Origin: Agaricus subrufescens
Taxonomy: Eukaryota; Basidiomycota; Agaricomycetes; Agaricales; Agaricaceae
Reading direction: 5' to 3'
Assembly: GCA_029945375.1 (NCBI GenBank)
Contig: CM057067.1
Span: 372,001 to 436,000, forward strand
DNA length: 64,000 nucleotides
Below the pieces are notes generated by a model, which saw only the letters and a program-made list of their open reading frames with translations, ran no database searches and was not told the origin of the DNA. Each line of letters starts with the position of its first letter. Position 1 is the first letter of the stretch. A program made the translations under genes and the position numbers. Below, piece by piece: positions 24,853-35,718 of the stretch.

Positions 24853-26083
24853 GAGCTAGACGTCAGTGGCGCCTCTCACAAGTGTAAGAAGGTGTGTGAA
24901 GTCCTCGTTTCACAATTTTGTGACTATTTTGACTACGTTTTTATTCGTATCCTCTCTCTCGGCTATCCCTATGCACCCCTGTTATTCAACTTGTCTCTTA
25001 TAGGTGCCACTGTGAGACCAACTATCACACTGAAAAGTTGGCGTTCTCGACTCAGCTGAAAATCATGCTTAATTAGACAATCTAACTTAGAGACAATCAC
25101 AGAATCTAATGTAGTACACGAGATAGAATAGAGTGATGTGAAGCCACGAGATCCCAGGAGGGATGTTTCTAGTCCATCATGAGCAGTATCAATAGCCATC
25201 AATGTCAGCCGTTGCGAAGGGTAGGCAAGCCTATTGACAGCACAGATGTGGCAATGGCTGTGCGACGATCTGAACAAATAGGAGTTAATGGGAGTCAGTA
25301 CGAGCTCATGCCGGAGCGGCCCGACTGCGAGTGAGGCGTTATGTTGGATTGAGTGTGGGTACAAAGGTATAAAGTGAATGTTTTTCTATCGGCATCGGAA
25401 GCTATCTCTCGGCGGACCTTTATGAGCATCATGATCACCAGCTTCGATCATTTCCCCCTTACCTAGCTAGTCAGATTACTCACATCAACGATATCAAGCT
25501 CTGGTGGCGATTTTGCACTCCCGCACTTCAGAATGTGCTGTTCACCCATAATTTTCACTTGAAATTGCCTATGGATATTCACCTACATTATTCCCTTTCC
25601 GTTTGCGACTACTCAGGCCAGATACTTGAAAGCTAACAATAAATCTGGTTGTGATGTCACAATTGCATTCAGCCCATTCGATACGTGATCGTCATTGGTG
25701 ATGGTAAATCTGTAACAGGGGTTGACACTAGAAGCCTGATAGATCGACTGTATCCACACATTCTCGGAATATGTATTGATCATCTAAACCCAAAGTCACT
25801 ACCACTGAGCGACTGTATGTAGAGTATGCTTGTAAAGTATACAAAAACCACCGACTTTGTTCAAAAGGCAAATGAATTGTGACAGGAAAGTACTACGGTA
25901 GTTGTCGCCCTCGCATTCAGTGCTCACGCTGACTATTCTATTTATAAATATACAGTCTTCTCCCTCGAAATCTTCTCTACAGCTGTCAAGGACTCCTTAC
26001 AAAAAGGCTGCGAACGAGGTAATCAACATCCCACATCCTCTCTCTCATACTCTCATTGTCATTCTTAGTCCCTCAAAGCGTAC
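24853..26083. other. Junction between tandem units
   Basis: The end of the first two-gene unit passes into the start of the second. From about 25170 the sequence is related to 19100-19993, including a minus-strand frame (LFRSSHS and LAYPSQR) seen in both copies. This frame shows substitutions and length changes and may simply be conserved non-coding DNA. No gene called. Confidence 0.4.
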
Positions 26084-28350
26084 CATGGCTACAGGTAGCA
26101 TTTCTCAGCTACTATCATTGGGCCAGACTTTTGGTAAGATAATTATTCTGCCAAAGTTCAGACGATAGACCATTCGACTGTGACATATAGGCGTGGGTTA
26201 CGTTGGGGTGGTCATTGCTGCTGCGTAAGAGGCGTCCGATCAATACCCACCTCGAGTATAATACTGATCTTTGGGCCGCGAAGCTTGTATGGATTGACAG
26301 TACTCCAAGTATGCACAATCATATGTCGTATTCTGGGTCCTTAAACATCGGTGTGGTCGTAGACATACTTTTACTACACCAACTACCCAGAAGATAGGCT
26401 CGGGTTGAAACTACTTGTAAGTTTAACCCCCACCCCGAGGTTTTACTTTGCAGATAACACCGTTAATGATGAAATTGACTGGCCAGGTTTGCGTGATATG
26501 GTGAGCCTATGACCGATATCCTGATACTCGGAGTTGCTCATTATCTGTTTTAGGTGTCTTGATACTCTACACATAATGACTGGTACGCTTTTTTGTGTTA
26601 TATTGTAGCAAGTCACTGATAATAGTGAAAGCGGCATGGAGTATGTATCATTATCTGGTCAATTTTGAATTTTCTATTAGAGGGGCAAGACTTCATGAGC
26701 GATAATATAGGTCACAAACTACTCTAACCCTCTCGGTCTCCTGGCTGGCCATTGGTATGTTTACTTCTGCATCTCTCCCCTCCGGTGGCTCATAAGCATT
26801 ACACAGGACATTGTTCGTGAGTATACCCCTTCTCACTCATGCCATATACTGAATACGATAGACTACCCTCATGCTGAGTGTAAGTACGCTTTCCTTCTTG
26901 GCCTCTGAAATCATACAAACGGACCAGGGGCACTAGAACGTCATCGCTTTTATTGTACGGTGGTAAGTTTCTAGCAGTCTATATATATATGTGCATTTCA
27001 ACATCTGAATTCTATCAGTTGCTTCATACAACAAATCTACGCCTGTACGAAATACTTGAATCATGTTCATTGTTTCCGCTGACGTGACTCTCTTAGTTTC
27101 CCCCAAAAAGTTCAGGATATTCATTGCTGCTTTTATTGTACGTTCTTGCAACATCCGACTTACAAGTCTAATCTAATACTTATCATTGTACCGCTAATGT
27201 GTAGGGGCTAGCCGTTGTTGCACATTTTGCCTTCGGAATTGGTAAGTAGAGCACTATGTATCATTCCTGGAATCCACCAAGACAGGTGTCTATCTTTTAG
27301 AAACGGTTGTGCAGCTGTAAATTGCCACCTACTTTGCCCATGAAATTGAGTTCAAGCGCATTTTCTACAGAGCCATCAAAAACGAACTTACACGACTACC
27401 GGAAATAAAGGTATGCAAGTTATTAGTATCCCGAATCCGTTGAGTAATACTCATTTGTGCAGTTTATCGCCGTCCTGCCATTTACGATACTGGCCGTGGT
27501 CTCTGACATTTCAATCGCCACGTCTTTGTGCGTCATGCTCTGGGACAAAAAGACGAACTTTGAGGGGTACGTGGCGCCTTCTTTGAGTATCGTGACATAA
27601 ATTCTCATTATCCATTTATCAGCACCACTATCAATATCGTTATATTTCGGCTTATTGTCTATGCCATCAACCGATGTTTGTTGACTCTGTAAGACATTCT
27701 CTGGTCCATTTAATCTTCCACTCGTAACTTTCGCTTTGATGATACTAGGCTTGTCAGTATTGGAGGATTGATATCCGTAAGTTCAGAAATTTACTGATCT
27801 TTCTCTCATTGACTAGTAACAAAAACTGTTTTCATCAAGTTTCTTGTTGCACCAAGGAGCTTATGGTCACTCACTATGAGCTTAATCATAGCCAAGCGTC
27901 GGTTACATACCTTTCTTTACCCATTTCTCTTATGTTTACTCCGTGCTGCATTACAGTCTATACCAACAGCTTACTCGCGACACTGAACAGTCGACAAAGG
28001 ATTAGAAATATAAGCTATAACACTCCAGAGACTGGTCATCTATCCTATCTTGAATTTCAGCGAAGTACAATCAGTCGTGCAGTATGTTCTCGCTGGCTCC
28101 AACCTTCTTCCTTTAAAACTGATCTCCGGCATTCCTGGTCTAGCTTTCGCATGTGAGAACTTGCTTTCCGAAATTTCGTATGGCGGAGTTTTACTGAAAA
28201 CAAAAACTTCAGGCACAGCGAGATCAAGTTGAAGCTGAGGAAGACCAGATGACATCGAATCATGAATCCAAAGCGGTACGAATTCCTTCACATATTATAC
28301 CCGAACTTGTTTTATTCTCGAGTTAACTTACTGACGAACAGGGCGTATAA
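26084..28350 (+). CDS. DUF6534 membrane protein A3
   Basis: The tandem duplicate of A2. It starts at ATG 26084 (MATGSISQLLSLGQTFG), then VGYVGVVIAAA, then the YTNYPEDRLGLKLL segment and further helices. The signature VYTNSLLATLNSRQRIRN lies near 27957-28012. The last coding exon, beginning after TTCAG at about 28213, reads AQRDQVEAEEDQMTSNHESK. It is followed by an intron and the terminal Gly-Val and stop at 28348-28350. No disruption was found in the exons read. Function unknown. Confidence 0.72.
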
Positions 28351-29328
28351 GGGTGCTTCAGTGATCCTATCCTAGTGAATATGAACGAAGTTTGACTCAT
28401 TTCCAGGGCTGAACGAGAAATAGTGAACAAGCAGGAGTATTTTCTCGTGTGTACGATTATATGTATGCTACAAGATGTAAAAATGCTTTCTTTTTTTTTT
28501 TTGTTCAGCCGGACCCGCCGCGTTTGATGGATCGAGATTTTGTATTGTTTGTATGAATGTTTCTTAGGCTTTTTTTTGTATACAGTATTGAGCGTTATGT
28601 TCTGTGATTTCGGGCTCATGAAGGCACGACGCGAGGACTATTTATGTACATACCAACTGCGGAGTGTGGGCTCAATTGAACCGAAAAGGTGACGCTCTCA
28701 TCGCCATCCGATACGAACGATCAGCAAGAAGCTCCAACGACATGGCAGGCCCATTAAACACTCGCGGAGCCTGTGAGAGTTAGTTCGACGGCAATCAGTG
28801 AAACACTGAGATCAAAGGTGGGTAATCCTGATTGACAGGCAACTTGTTTAGCTGCCCAATTTGGATGAAAGCTTCCGCTTTTTCCCATTGTTCCCGAACA
28901 GGTTAGCCAATGAGATTTTTGGTTCCTATCTTGAGACGCCCACCCCCTTATCAGCTGCAATCAATCATAGTCGAAACCATTCAAAACATAAAACCGGCCC
29001 TTGTTTTTATAATTGTGAAGCGGAATTTCTCAAGAGGCACTGCTTAGAAACCTGTGATGCCCTGCAACCTCCAGAGTGCGTGTGATCCCGTGTTGAGTCA
29101 ATGGTCATCATTATGACGGAGATAACTTCATCGTAGAGATCAAGTATGTTTTTACATCACAACTACATTGAACATGGCCCATAATATCATCAGGAAGGTG
29201 AACCTTCGTAGTGCCTGTATCTCGTATCTCGCTCTACCCCGCAAGCCGGTCAAAAACATCACAAGCAGATATAAAATGAGACACGGTCCCGGTGTTGAAG
29301 AGAAATAAGCAATCCTCCTCCATACTCC
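28351..29328. promoter_or_regulatory. Intergenic with TATA box for B2
   Basis: The diverged counterpart of 22222-23153. A poly-T run lies at 28490-28502. TATAAAA at 29270-29276 is followed by TGAGACA and precedes the B2 start codon by about 50 bases, as in B1. Confidence 0.5.
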
Positions 29329-31026
29329 ATGCCACAACCAGTCGAAGTTACATCGTATGTTGTGTCCATGTTCTCTGTCGAACACTCGATTAAATCAACC
29401 CGATAACTAGCCAAGGGCCGATACTTATAGGCACAATCATCAATACCTTTTTATTCGGAATTATGATCGTGCAAGGCTATGTCTATTATACAAGCTTCAA
29501 CAGACGGTGAGTGTAGGGGGTTATCTGATTTATCTAGACCAAGCCTTATGATTGATGACCACGATTCCATTCAGCGACAATATCTCCCTGAAACTCTTTG
29601 TACGTTAATCCACAGTATATCGCCGTCGTGAAAGAACCTCAAAACTAGTCACGTTATTTGATGTACTAAGGTGGTTGCAATCTTTTTGTTGAACGCCGTC
29701 AACACTGTATTCGACGTTGTATACGTATATGAACATCTGGTTCTACATTATGGTAAGTATCACCAGTGTATCTATGCTACGTTTGATTACTCATCGAAGT
29801 TACAGGAGATATCAAGTACCTGGAAGTGCCAAACTGGCGTATGTACCTATCTGTGACCTGCTCTATACTCGAATCAGCTAACGTTCTATCACTACAGAGG
29901 ACGCAATGAGTGAGAATTTTCACTTTGAAAGTGTGGAGCATTACTAGAACAAACTTGTTATGTGAACACAGATCCGGCATTGACGGTAAGTTCAGGATAA
30001 CCTACTATCATCTGAGTACTCATTTCTCCATCATATCAAGGGCATAATCGGGCTCATGGTCCAACTGTTCTTTATCTGGCGAATCTACAAATTTACAAGG
30101 AACTGGCTCCTAGTGGTAATCAGTACAATTCCCACTTTAGTAGGAGGGGGTAAATATCTTTTCTGTACTTTCAATATCCCTTCCTCATGCTAACAAATCT
30201 CCCCATAGGATGCGCTATGTTCACAGCCCGGGACGCCGGGCTCTTTATCTCGCAAATTAGTGAATTTGAAAAATTTGAGGTAAGTCAATCCGTACACCCC
30301 CAGCTAAAGCCGTCCAATCATACAAGTGAAGATTGTCATAATCGTCTGGCTAAGCTGTGCAGCCGCAGCTGATATTACGATCACTATGGTCCTGGTATGG
30401 CATTTGTGAGTTACCCTATCAATATCGTAAGGCGGTCGCCATCTTATTGATCACTTCGCTAGGGTAAGCTGATAGGCTTCTAACTTTCCTACAATTGTGG
30501 ACGCTTAACCATATGTAGTGGGGGTGGAAGACGAATACGATGGATAAGGCTTCAAAAATGCTTATCGATCGCATCATTATCAGTGCGTAAGATAATAAGT
30601 CTCCAACTACCTTTTGTCTGAAAACGTATACAGTGACCGTGCAAACTGGCCTCATTACCTCTATAGTGGCTACTATAAACTTAGCCACTTTTCTCGCCGA
30701 CGTAAGCATTACACCCCTTCGTCTCAGTGTCTAAGAAGCTCATCGACATAATTCTCACTCGCAGTGTTCAACTGATTTGTAAGTCTCGCCATAGTGACCC
30801 CGAATGGAAAATTCCAGCATACTAAAATCTGAACGTTGGACCTTGCTGCAGGCACATGCTCTTCAACTTTACTCTTTGCAAGCTCTATTCCAACTCTCTC
30901 ATGAGCAATCTCAATTCTCGATCACACTCCGAAGACGACGACGTTAATCCGACTGTAGAAATCGCTTTCAGAGGAGAATCTCTGGGACAATCCGATGGCC
31001 ATAATAATTCGATAAGTTCCTGTTAA
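29329..31026 (+). CDS. DUF6534-type membrane protein B2
   Basis: The tandem duplicate of B1. It starts at ATG 29329 (MPQPVEVTS), and the intron ends in CTAG before CCAAGGGCC, restoring the frame as QGPILIGTIINTFLFGIM. The exon near 29670 encodes VVAIFLLNAVNTVFDVVYVY. The last exon carries the signature LFNFTLCKLYSNSLMSNL and ends with a stop at 31024-31026. Reading frames and splice borders are shared with B1, so it is probably functional. Function unknown. Confidence 0.7.
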
Positions 31027-31271
31027 GAACCAGATTTCAGCGGCGCCTCAGTAAGGAATAAACCCAAGAGGGTACATAGACATAAAAATTTTGTTCCAAG
31101 GAACTCAAAGAAACCAAAATTTCAGCACCAAAACAACTTTTGGTATAGATTCTATATACATCGGCCAATGCAAAAAATGAGCAATCTACAAACATTAATC
31201 CGGTGCAAACAAGAAATAGAGATCCTGTATACAAATAGATATATACACCGCCCATCTGTACGCTACTTCTT

Positions 31272-32913
31272 CTAGATATACGGCGGCCCAAGAACTATGT
31301 TTGTAAAAGAAACCGCGATCAGCCATCCATAAACCAAAGAATAGAATCAAAAAACGCACCCTGTCTAAAGACACCAAGGGTAAATTCTACAACCAACAAA
31401 AGCACACCACCACCAGGAGCAAGTCGGAGGACCTTGGGTACAAAACCTTTATATAAAGAAGCGAAACCTTCTTCACGCAACATAGTGGCGATGGCTGGGT
31501 ATGTCCAGTTATATTTAGGTATAACACCTGGTATACGTTCGGCTCCTTGTATGCGCGATTTTACGACCTGTTATGTAAATGAGCAAATTTAATGTTTGAA
31601 GCAATGTGAGTGGCCGATAAGAGTACTCACGTCGAAGCTATTGAAAGGATTGTGAGTTAGGTGATGGGGAATTAGAGGGAAAGGAACTTACGGGGTATTG
31701 AGCACTGTACCACAGAAACCACCGATAGCACCAGAAACAAAATTATTGAAAAGATGATCTTTAGAGTTCTGAAGCCGGATAAGAACCAACCATGGGCCCG
31801 AGATTTAATAACGTACTTTCGGTGTAGGGAGCATTCCCTTGACGGTGAAGATACATCCAAAATAACCGCCGTTCCACCAGAAATGACTGGTTCAGGCATT
31901 AATATCTCACTCTTATAGCGTTAAACACTCAAAAGCGCGGAAAAAACGCACCGCCAGAACGTAGACTCCATGCCGGCATAGAGTCCAAGAACACCTTCCT
32001 TTTTTATTACCTGCTTCACGACGTCCATCGGACCTTTATACGTGCTCGCCTTGTCTTGAAGTCTGTCCCGATGTTAAGCTATGCGAATGTTCAGACACCA
32101 AAAATAGCACCCACCTGATTTTGACAAGTTCGAATGGGACGACAACCACACTTTCCTACCCGCCCCACGTGCGTCAGAAGAGACGTGTACGAGTTATTTT
32201 TGCGGAGAGAGAAGCGCACCGTGGCACCAGCACTGCAACCTGTGATAATTGACAGGCTCTGCGTCATGTTGGCCTGACCGGACCATTCGAGGTAATGTTT
32301 GCCCCAAAAATCATTAGCCGCGCTTTAGAAGTACATTTATGCGTAAGGATCGGGCTTCTCTCGGATCCGAATGAACGTACAATTTGACAGCACGCTTAGG
32401 GGCCTCTAGTAAGAGGGGAGGAACGAGACCTGAGGAGAAATATGAATGTGAATGGGGTGACTTTGGGCCGAGAAATGAGAATTACCCCGATAAAGCCGAC
32501 CAACGCTGAGCGAAAATTTTCGTCAAGGAAGGGTAGGGGATGCATAGTGGAATGCGTACCCTTCTTGCTTGACGATAGAAGACAGAGTTCCGACGAGGCC
32601 TTGGGACTTTCCGGTGTCCAGTTGCATACGAGTTTTCACCTAGTAGAATTATGCTCGTGTGACCACACAGCGCAACGGAAAGCAAGGCACGGAAACGTAC
32701 GACATCTATGGGGGCATAATTCCAGTGGGGAAGCGAGGCGACAAGTAGGCAACGTACCGAGCGGATAGAAGGTAAGAATTTCCGAGATTCCAGCAATGGC
32801 ACCAGCGGCAAAGTTGGCGATAAAGGGGAGGGCTGGGGTAGAAAAGGTGTAAGCAGAGAGAAAAGCGGGGAGGGAGAGGAGAACGTACGCTTGGGCTTGT
32901 GCTCCTGGGCCAT
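31272..32913 (-). CDS. ODC1: Mitochondrial 2-oxodicarboxylate carrier
   Basis: An inner-membrane carrier that exchanges 2-oxoadipate or 2-oxoglutarate between mitochondrial matrix and cytosol, linked to lysine metabolism. Fourteen exons join in phase to 297 residues: 32889-32913, 32758-32832, 32701-32705, 32560-32639, 32486-32505, 32381-32429, 32220-32322, 32115-32155, 31952-32062, 31817-31886, 31692-31768, 31631-31637, 31360-31567 and 31272-31294. All three carrier signatures are present: PLDVVKTRMQ, PFELVKIRLQ and PFDVVKSRIQ. FWGKHYLEW, ANMTQSLSIITGCSAGATE and the ending FRQVLGPPYI are typical of the oxodicarboxylate branch. Exons 3 (5 nt) and 12 (7 nt) are microexons, each carrying the acidic residue of a Px[DE] motif. 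The start lies 135 bases from the divergent SRP9 start. Confidence 0.92.
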
Positions 32914-33048
32914 TGCGGGAGGGAACTAGAGAAAGAGAACACTGCGTAGGATCCCGGTTTTGATCCAACCGGATTTATCGGGTGTCACGGATCAGTGACG
33001 CGTGCGTGACGAGTGTTGTCGGTGGAGTTGGCCGGGACGCGGGCTGCG
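32914..33048. promoter_or_regulatory. Short bidirectional promoter, ODC1 / SRP9
   Basis: Only 135 bases separate the two divergent start codons, so both genes must share this upstream DNA. No TATA box is evident. Confidence 0.55.
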
Positions 33049-33525
33049 ATGGTCTACATCCACTCCTGGGCAGACTTCCACGACGCCGCAGAGGCCCTCT
33101 ACGCCCGATCCCCGCACTCCGTCAGCCCCGTCTTTGCCCCCGTCGCGTCTGCTCATCTCTTTCCTAGGCCCGATATGTCGTCAAGTGGAAATCGGCAGAG
33201 GGAAAGCTCGTGCTGAAGATCACCGACGATGCCAGCGTCCGTCTCCTTACTCTGCTTCCTTCGTGCGACCACTCATGGCTCATCGCCGCAGTGTATAAAA
33301 TTCAAGACACACTCTTCTATCTTTCTCAACAGATTCGAGGCCCTGAACCTCTCCCTCATCGACAAGATGCAAAATCGGCGCCGGGAGCCTCCCAAACCCA
33401 TCCAAGAACAGCCTCCTTCCGCCGTCGAAAATGCGCCCGAGGCAGCAGCGGCCCCGTCTGCTCCCATCCAGTCTGCTTCCACCGCCAGTGGTATCAAAAA
33501 GAAAAAGCCCAAAAAGAAGAAATAG
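33049..33525 (+). CDS. SRP9: Signal recognition particle 9 kDa subunit
   Basis: Subunit of the SRP Alu domain, which pairs with SRP14 on SRP RNA to slow translation while the ribosome is targeted to the ER. Three exons (33049-33120, 33168-33236, 33292-33525) join in phase to 124 residues. The start MVYIHSWADFHDAAEALY, then ARYVVKWKSAEGKLVLKITD, and CIKFKTHSSIFLNRFEALNL followed by a basic KMQNRR match the SRP9 fold along its whole length. The C-terminal extension is rich in Pro, Ala and Glu and ends in lysine repeats (IKKKKPKKKK), as in many fungal SRP9/SRP21 proteins. It is intact and single copy in the window. Confidence 0.9.
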
Positions 33526-33926
33526 AACTGGATAAGCTCTCGGACGCTTCCTCGCCTTAAGTTTTTGGTTTGTCTTCTCCAAGAACAGTGTTGTATCAGT
33601 GATGGTGAGTCATCTGATCGGTCCCGATATACAACCTGCTTATTCTTGTCCATCCAGTATCTAATAGTAGTAGTACAATTCATTTCTTTCCTCTTGTAAA
33701 ATGCGAACGCGCCGTGCATGCAACGTTTTGCGCGTAATATGCCGATTTATGTGATGCAAATCGAATGCTTCTCTTTAGGATAAACCCAATGTTACGCGTG
33801 AGTCCAACTTGGATTCCGATGATCCGAGAAAGACATCAATCAAACGATTAAATTTTTCGGACGCCCACTGCGACGCTCCTCCTTTGTATTCCCTCTACGT
33901 GCAGTAATTAAAGAGCCGCTCCTAAT
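33526..33926. other. Intergenic; start of the oxygenase duplication unit
   Basis: SRP9 and the oxygenase gene converge here. From about 33560 the sequence is closely related to 41345-41730 (shared CTTATTCTTGTC and ATCCAGTATCTAA blocks). It marks the downstream end of the first oxygenase duplication unit. Confidence 0.5.
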
Positions 33927-35428
33927 TCAATCCTCCATCATATCCCCATCCCCCGCGTTGATCCTACCGGACAAATCTACAACAATACAAACATTGAAAT
34001 AGTATACCTCCTGTTGGGGCTCGTTGCCAAGTTCACTATACTCCGTTTCCCCCTTCAAATTACTAGTCGGTGCAGTAACCCAACTAATGTTAATAGAACG
34101 GGGCTGGCATATATCGATATTTTCCAGATAAGAATGGCTCCACGTCGATCTGTCCTCATCCGTCTTCAACGTCTTGAGCGATTTACCATTTTTCCAAACA
34201 ATGCGCGTACAACTCTCCTCCATAAGGTACATCAACGAGTTGTCTTGTCGCTCAACTTCCCGTTCTTCTTGGCCACGCGTGACATCATAGAATAATACCC
34301 AAAAATGCGGCGAACCACCGAAAATGTTACTTGCTTCGTACAAGTACTTCAGGTCAGGGTTTAAACCCATTTCTTTGAGTGAACGAAACAAAAGTGCATC
34401 CGGCCCTTTGAGATACCCCACTGGGTCGTTGGAAAATGTACAGTCAGCGCCTTGATGTCCCTCAATTTCCTTGGGATACCGGTGCTCAAGCCCAAAACCG
34501 AGGTACTTGTTCTCTTTGAGGAAGCTAGGATCATCAACGACTTTACTGAGAGCCGACATGAATGGGTTCATGGGAACGTTGAGTGGCTTCGCAGGGGGGA
34601 TTGATGGCGCTCGATGATTATCATAATAGAGGTTGAATGTGATCGTAATTCGATGGCCGGAGGTCACTTCCAACACTTCATGATCAACGTCACTATAAAA
34701 CGCCACATATGCAACAGAGGTTGGGGAAGCTGATTGAAGTAGAGCCGCCGCATCGAAAGAAAGCTCACGACCCCGATGACGGAGGCTCAAATTTCCGCCT
34801 TGATGTTGAGTTGGAAGAGTGCAAACCAATGATCCAAACATATTTTCGGCACGGGGTGTATCTTTATGAGTCTTAAAAAACCCGCCTTGACCTATACACC
34901 ACAACTCGTTAGATCAACTACCGAAGAGACTTCATAATCGAATCTCACCATAGATGTTAAGCTTATAAGGCTCAACACGAATACCTCTCTCAAAAGAATC
35001 CCAGGGACAAAGTCCTTGCGCAAGCTTCGAAACAAATTCCCCAGAATCCGGATTAAATCGCCAAGAAAACTCATCTTGATCAAGTTTCAAAGCCTTTCTA
35101 TAACTCTCATCCAAAACATCTTCAGGTCCTCGACCGAAAGTAGCAGGAGCGCATTTATCCACAAGCAACTTGATATCGCTTTCAGTCATTGCTCCTATAT
35201 CAAATTGGCTACACAGCACCGTAAAAAAAAAAGCAGAGAAAAGAGTTGATGCGCTATTGTTGTATACGTATCCGCAAATAGCACTCACTGCCAAGAAGTG
35301 TTTGTTAACTTTATTAATAGAGACAGTTGTGGTCCGGAGAGGTCGATGACGCCGCTTGTCCAGGGTTCATGATACTTTTCCTGATCATTCCAGAGTTTGC
35401 GAAGATGCTTGATGTGAGCTTGAGCCAT
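33927..35428 (-). CDS. 2OG-Fe(II) oxygenase family protein, copy A
   Basis: A prolyl-hydroxylase-like oxygenase of the large basidiomycete family; substrate unknown. Exons 35289-35428, 34949-35208 and 33927-34891 join in phase to 454 residues. The N-terminal part (MAQAHIKHLRKLWNDQEKYH; later GRGPEDVLDESYRKALKL) precedes the catalytic core. There GGFFKTHKDTPR supplies His142 and Asp144 for iron, DVDHEV supplies His204, and SGHRITITFNLYY supplies Arg214 for 2-oxoglutarate. All four are in place, so activity is plausible. The C-terminal 200 residues are family specific. About 70 bases upstream of the ATG the promoter is cut by a retroelement (35498-41209), which is absent from the otherwise matching copy B at 41731-43235. 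Expression may therefore have changed. Confidence 0.82.
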
Positions 35429-35718
35429 TGCGCAAAATATGTGGTGGTTTGAAAAAAAAATATAAAACTAGGGGTGGTGTGAGTCACCCGGCATAATCTC
35501 AGATGCGAAGTATTCTCATCAAAGGATAAGATGACTAAGCTTACAAGGCTCCAGCATAATAAGCACATACTCCCTTACATTATCTCGCATCAAGAAAATT
35601 TTCATCCTCACTTTTTGTCCTCTGGCTGAGCCCTGATCCTCATCCACCCTTTTTTCGCTGTTCATTTCCGCTCTCTCTCCAACTCTTCCACGTCTTAACC
35701 TTATCAACTCTCTGCACC

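Larger units (their letters stand above)
25170..31026. repeat. Tandem segmental duplication, unit 2 (A3 + B2)
   Basis: Second copy of the A-B gene pair, head-to-tail with unit 1. Many substitutions and small indels in introns show that the duplication is not very recent. Confidence 0.75.

Noticed and set aside
25000..25364. 131-codon minus-strand frame similar to one at 18986-19324
   Set aside because: The similarity follows from the segmental duplication of intergenic DNA; length changes and absence of shared ends argue against a conserved protein.
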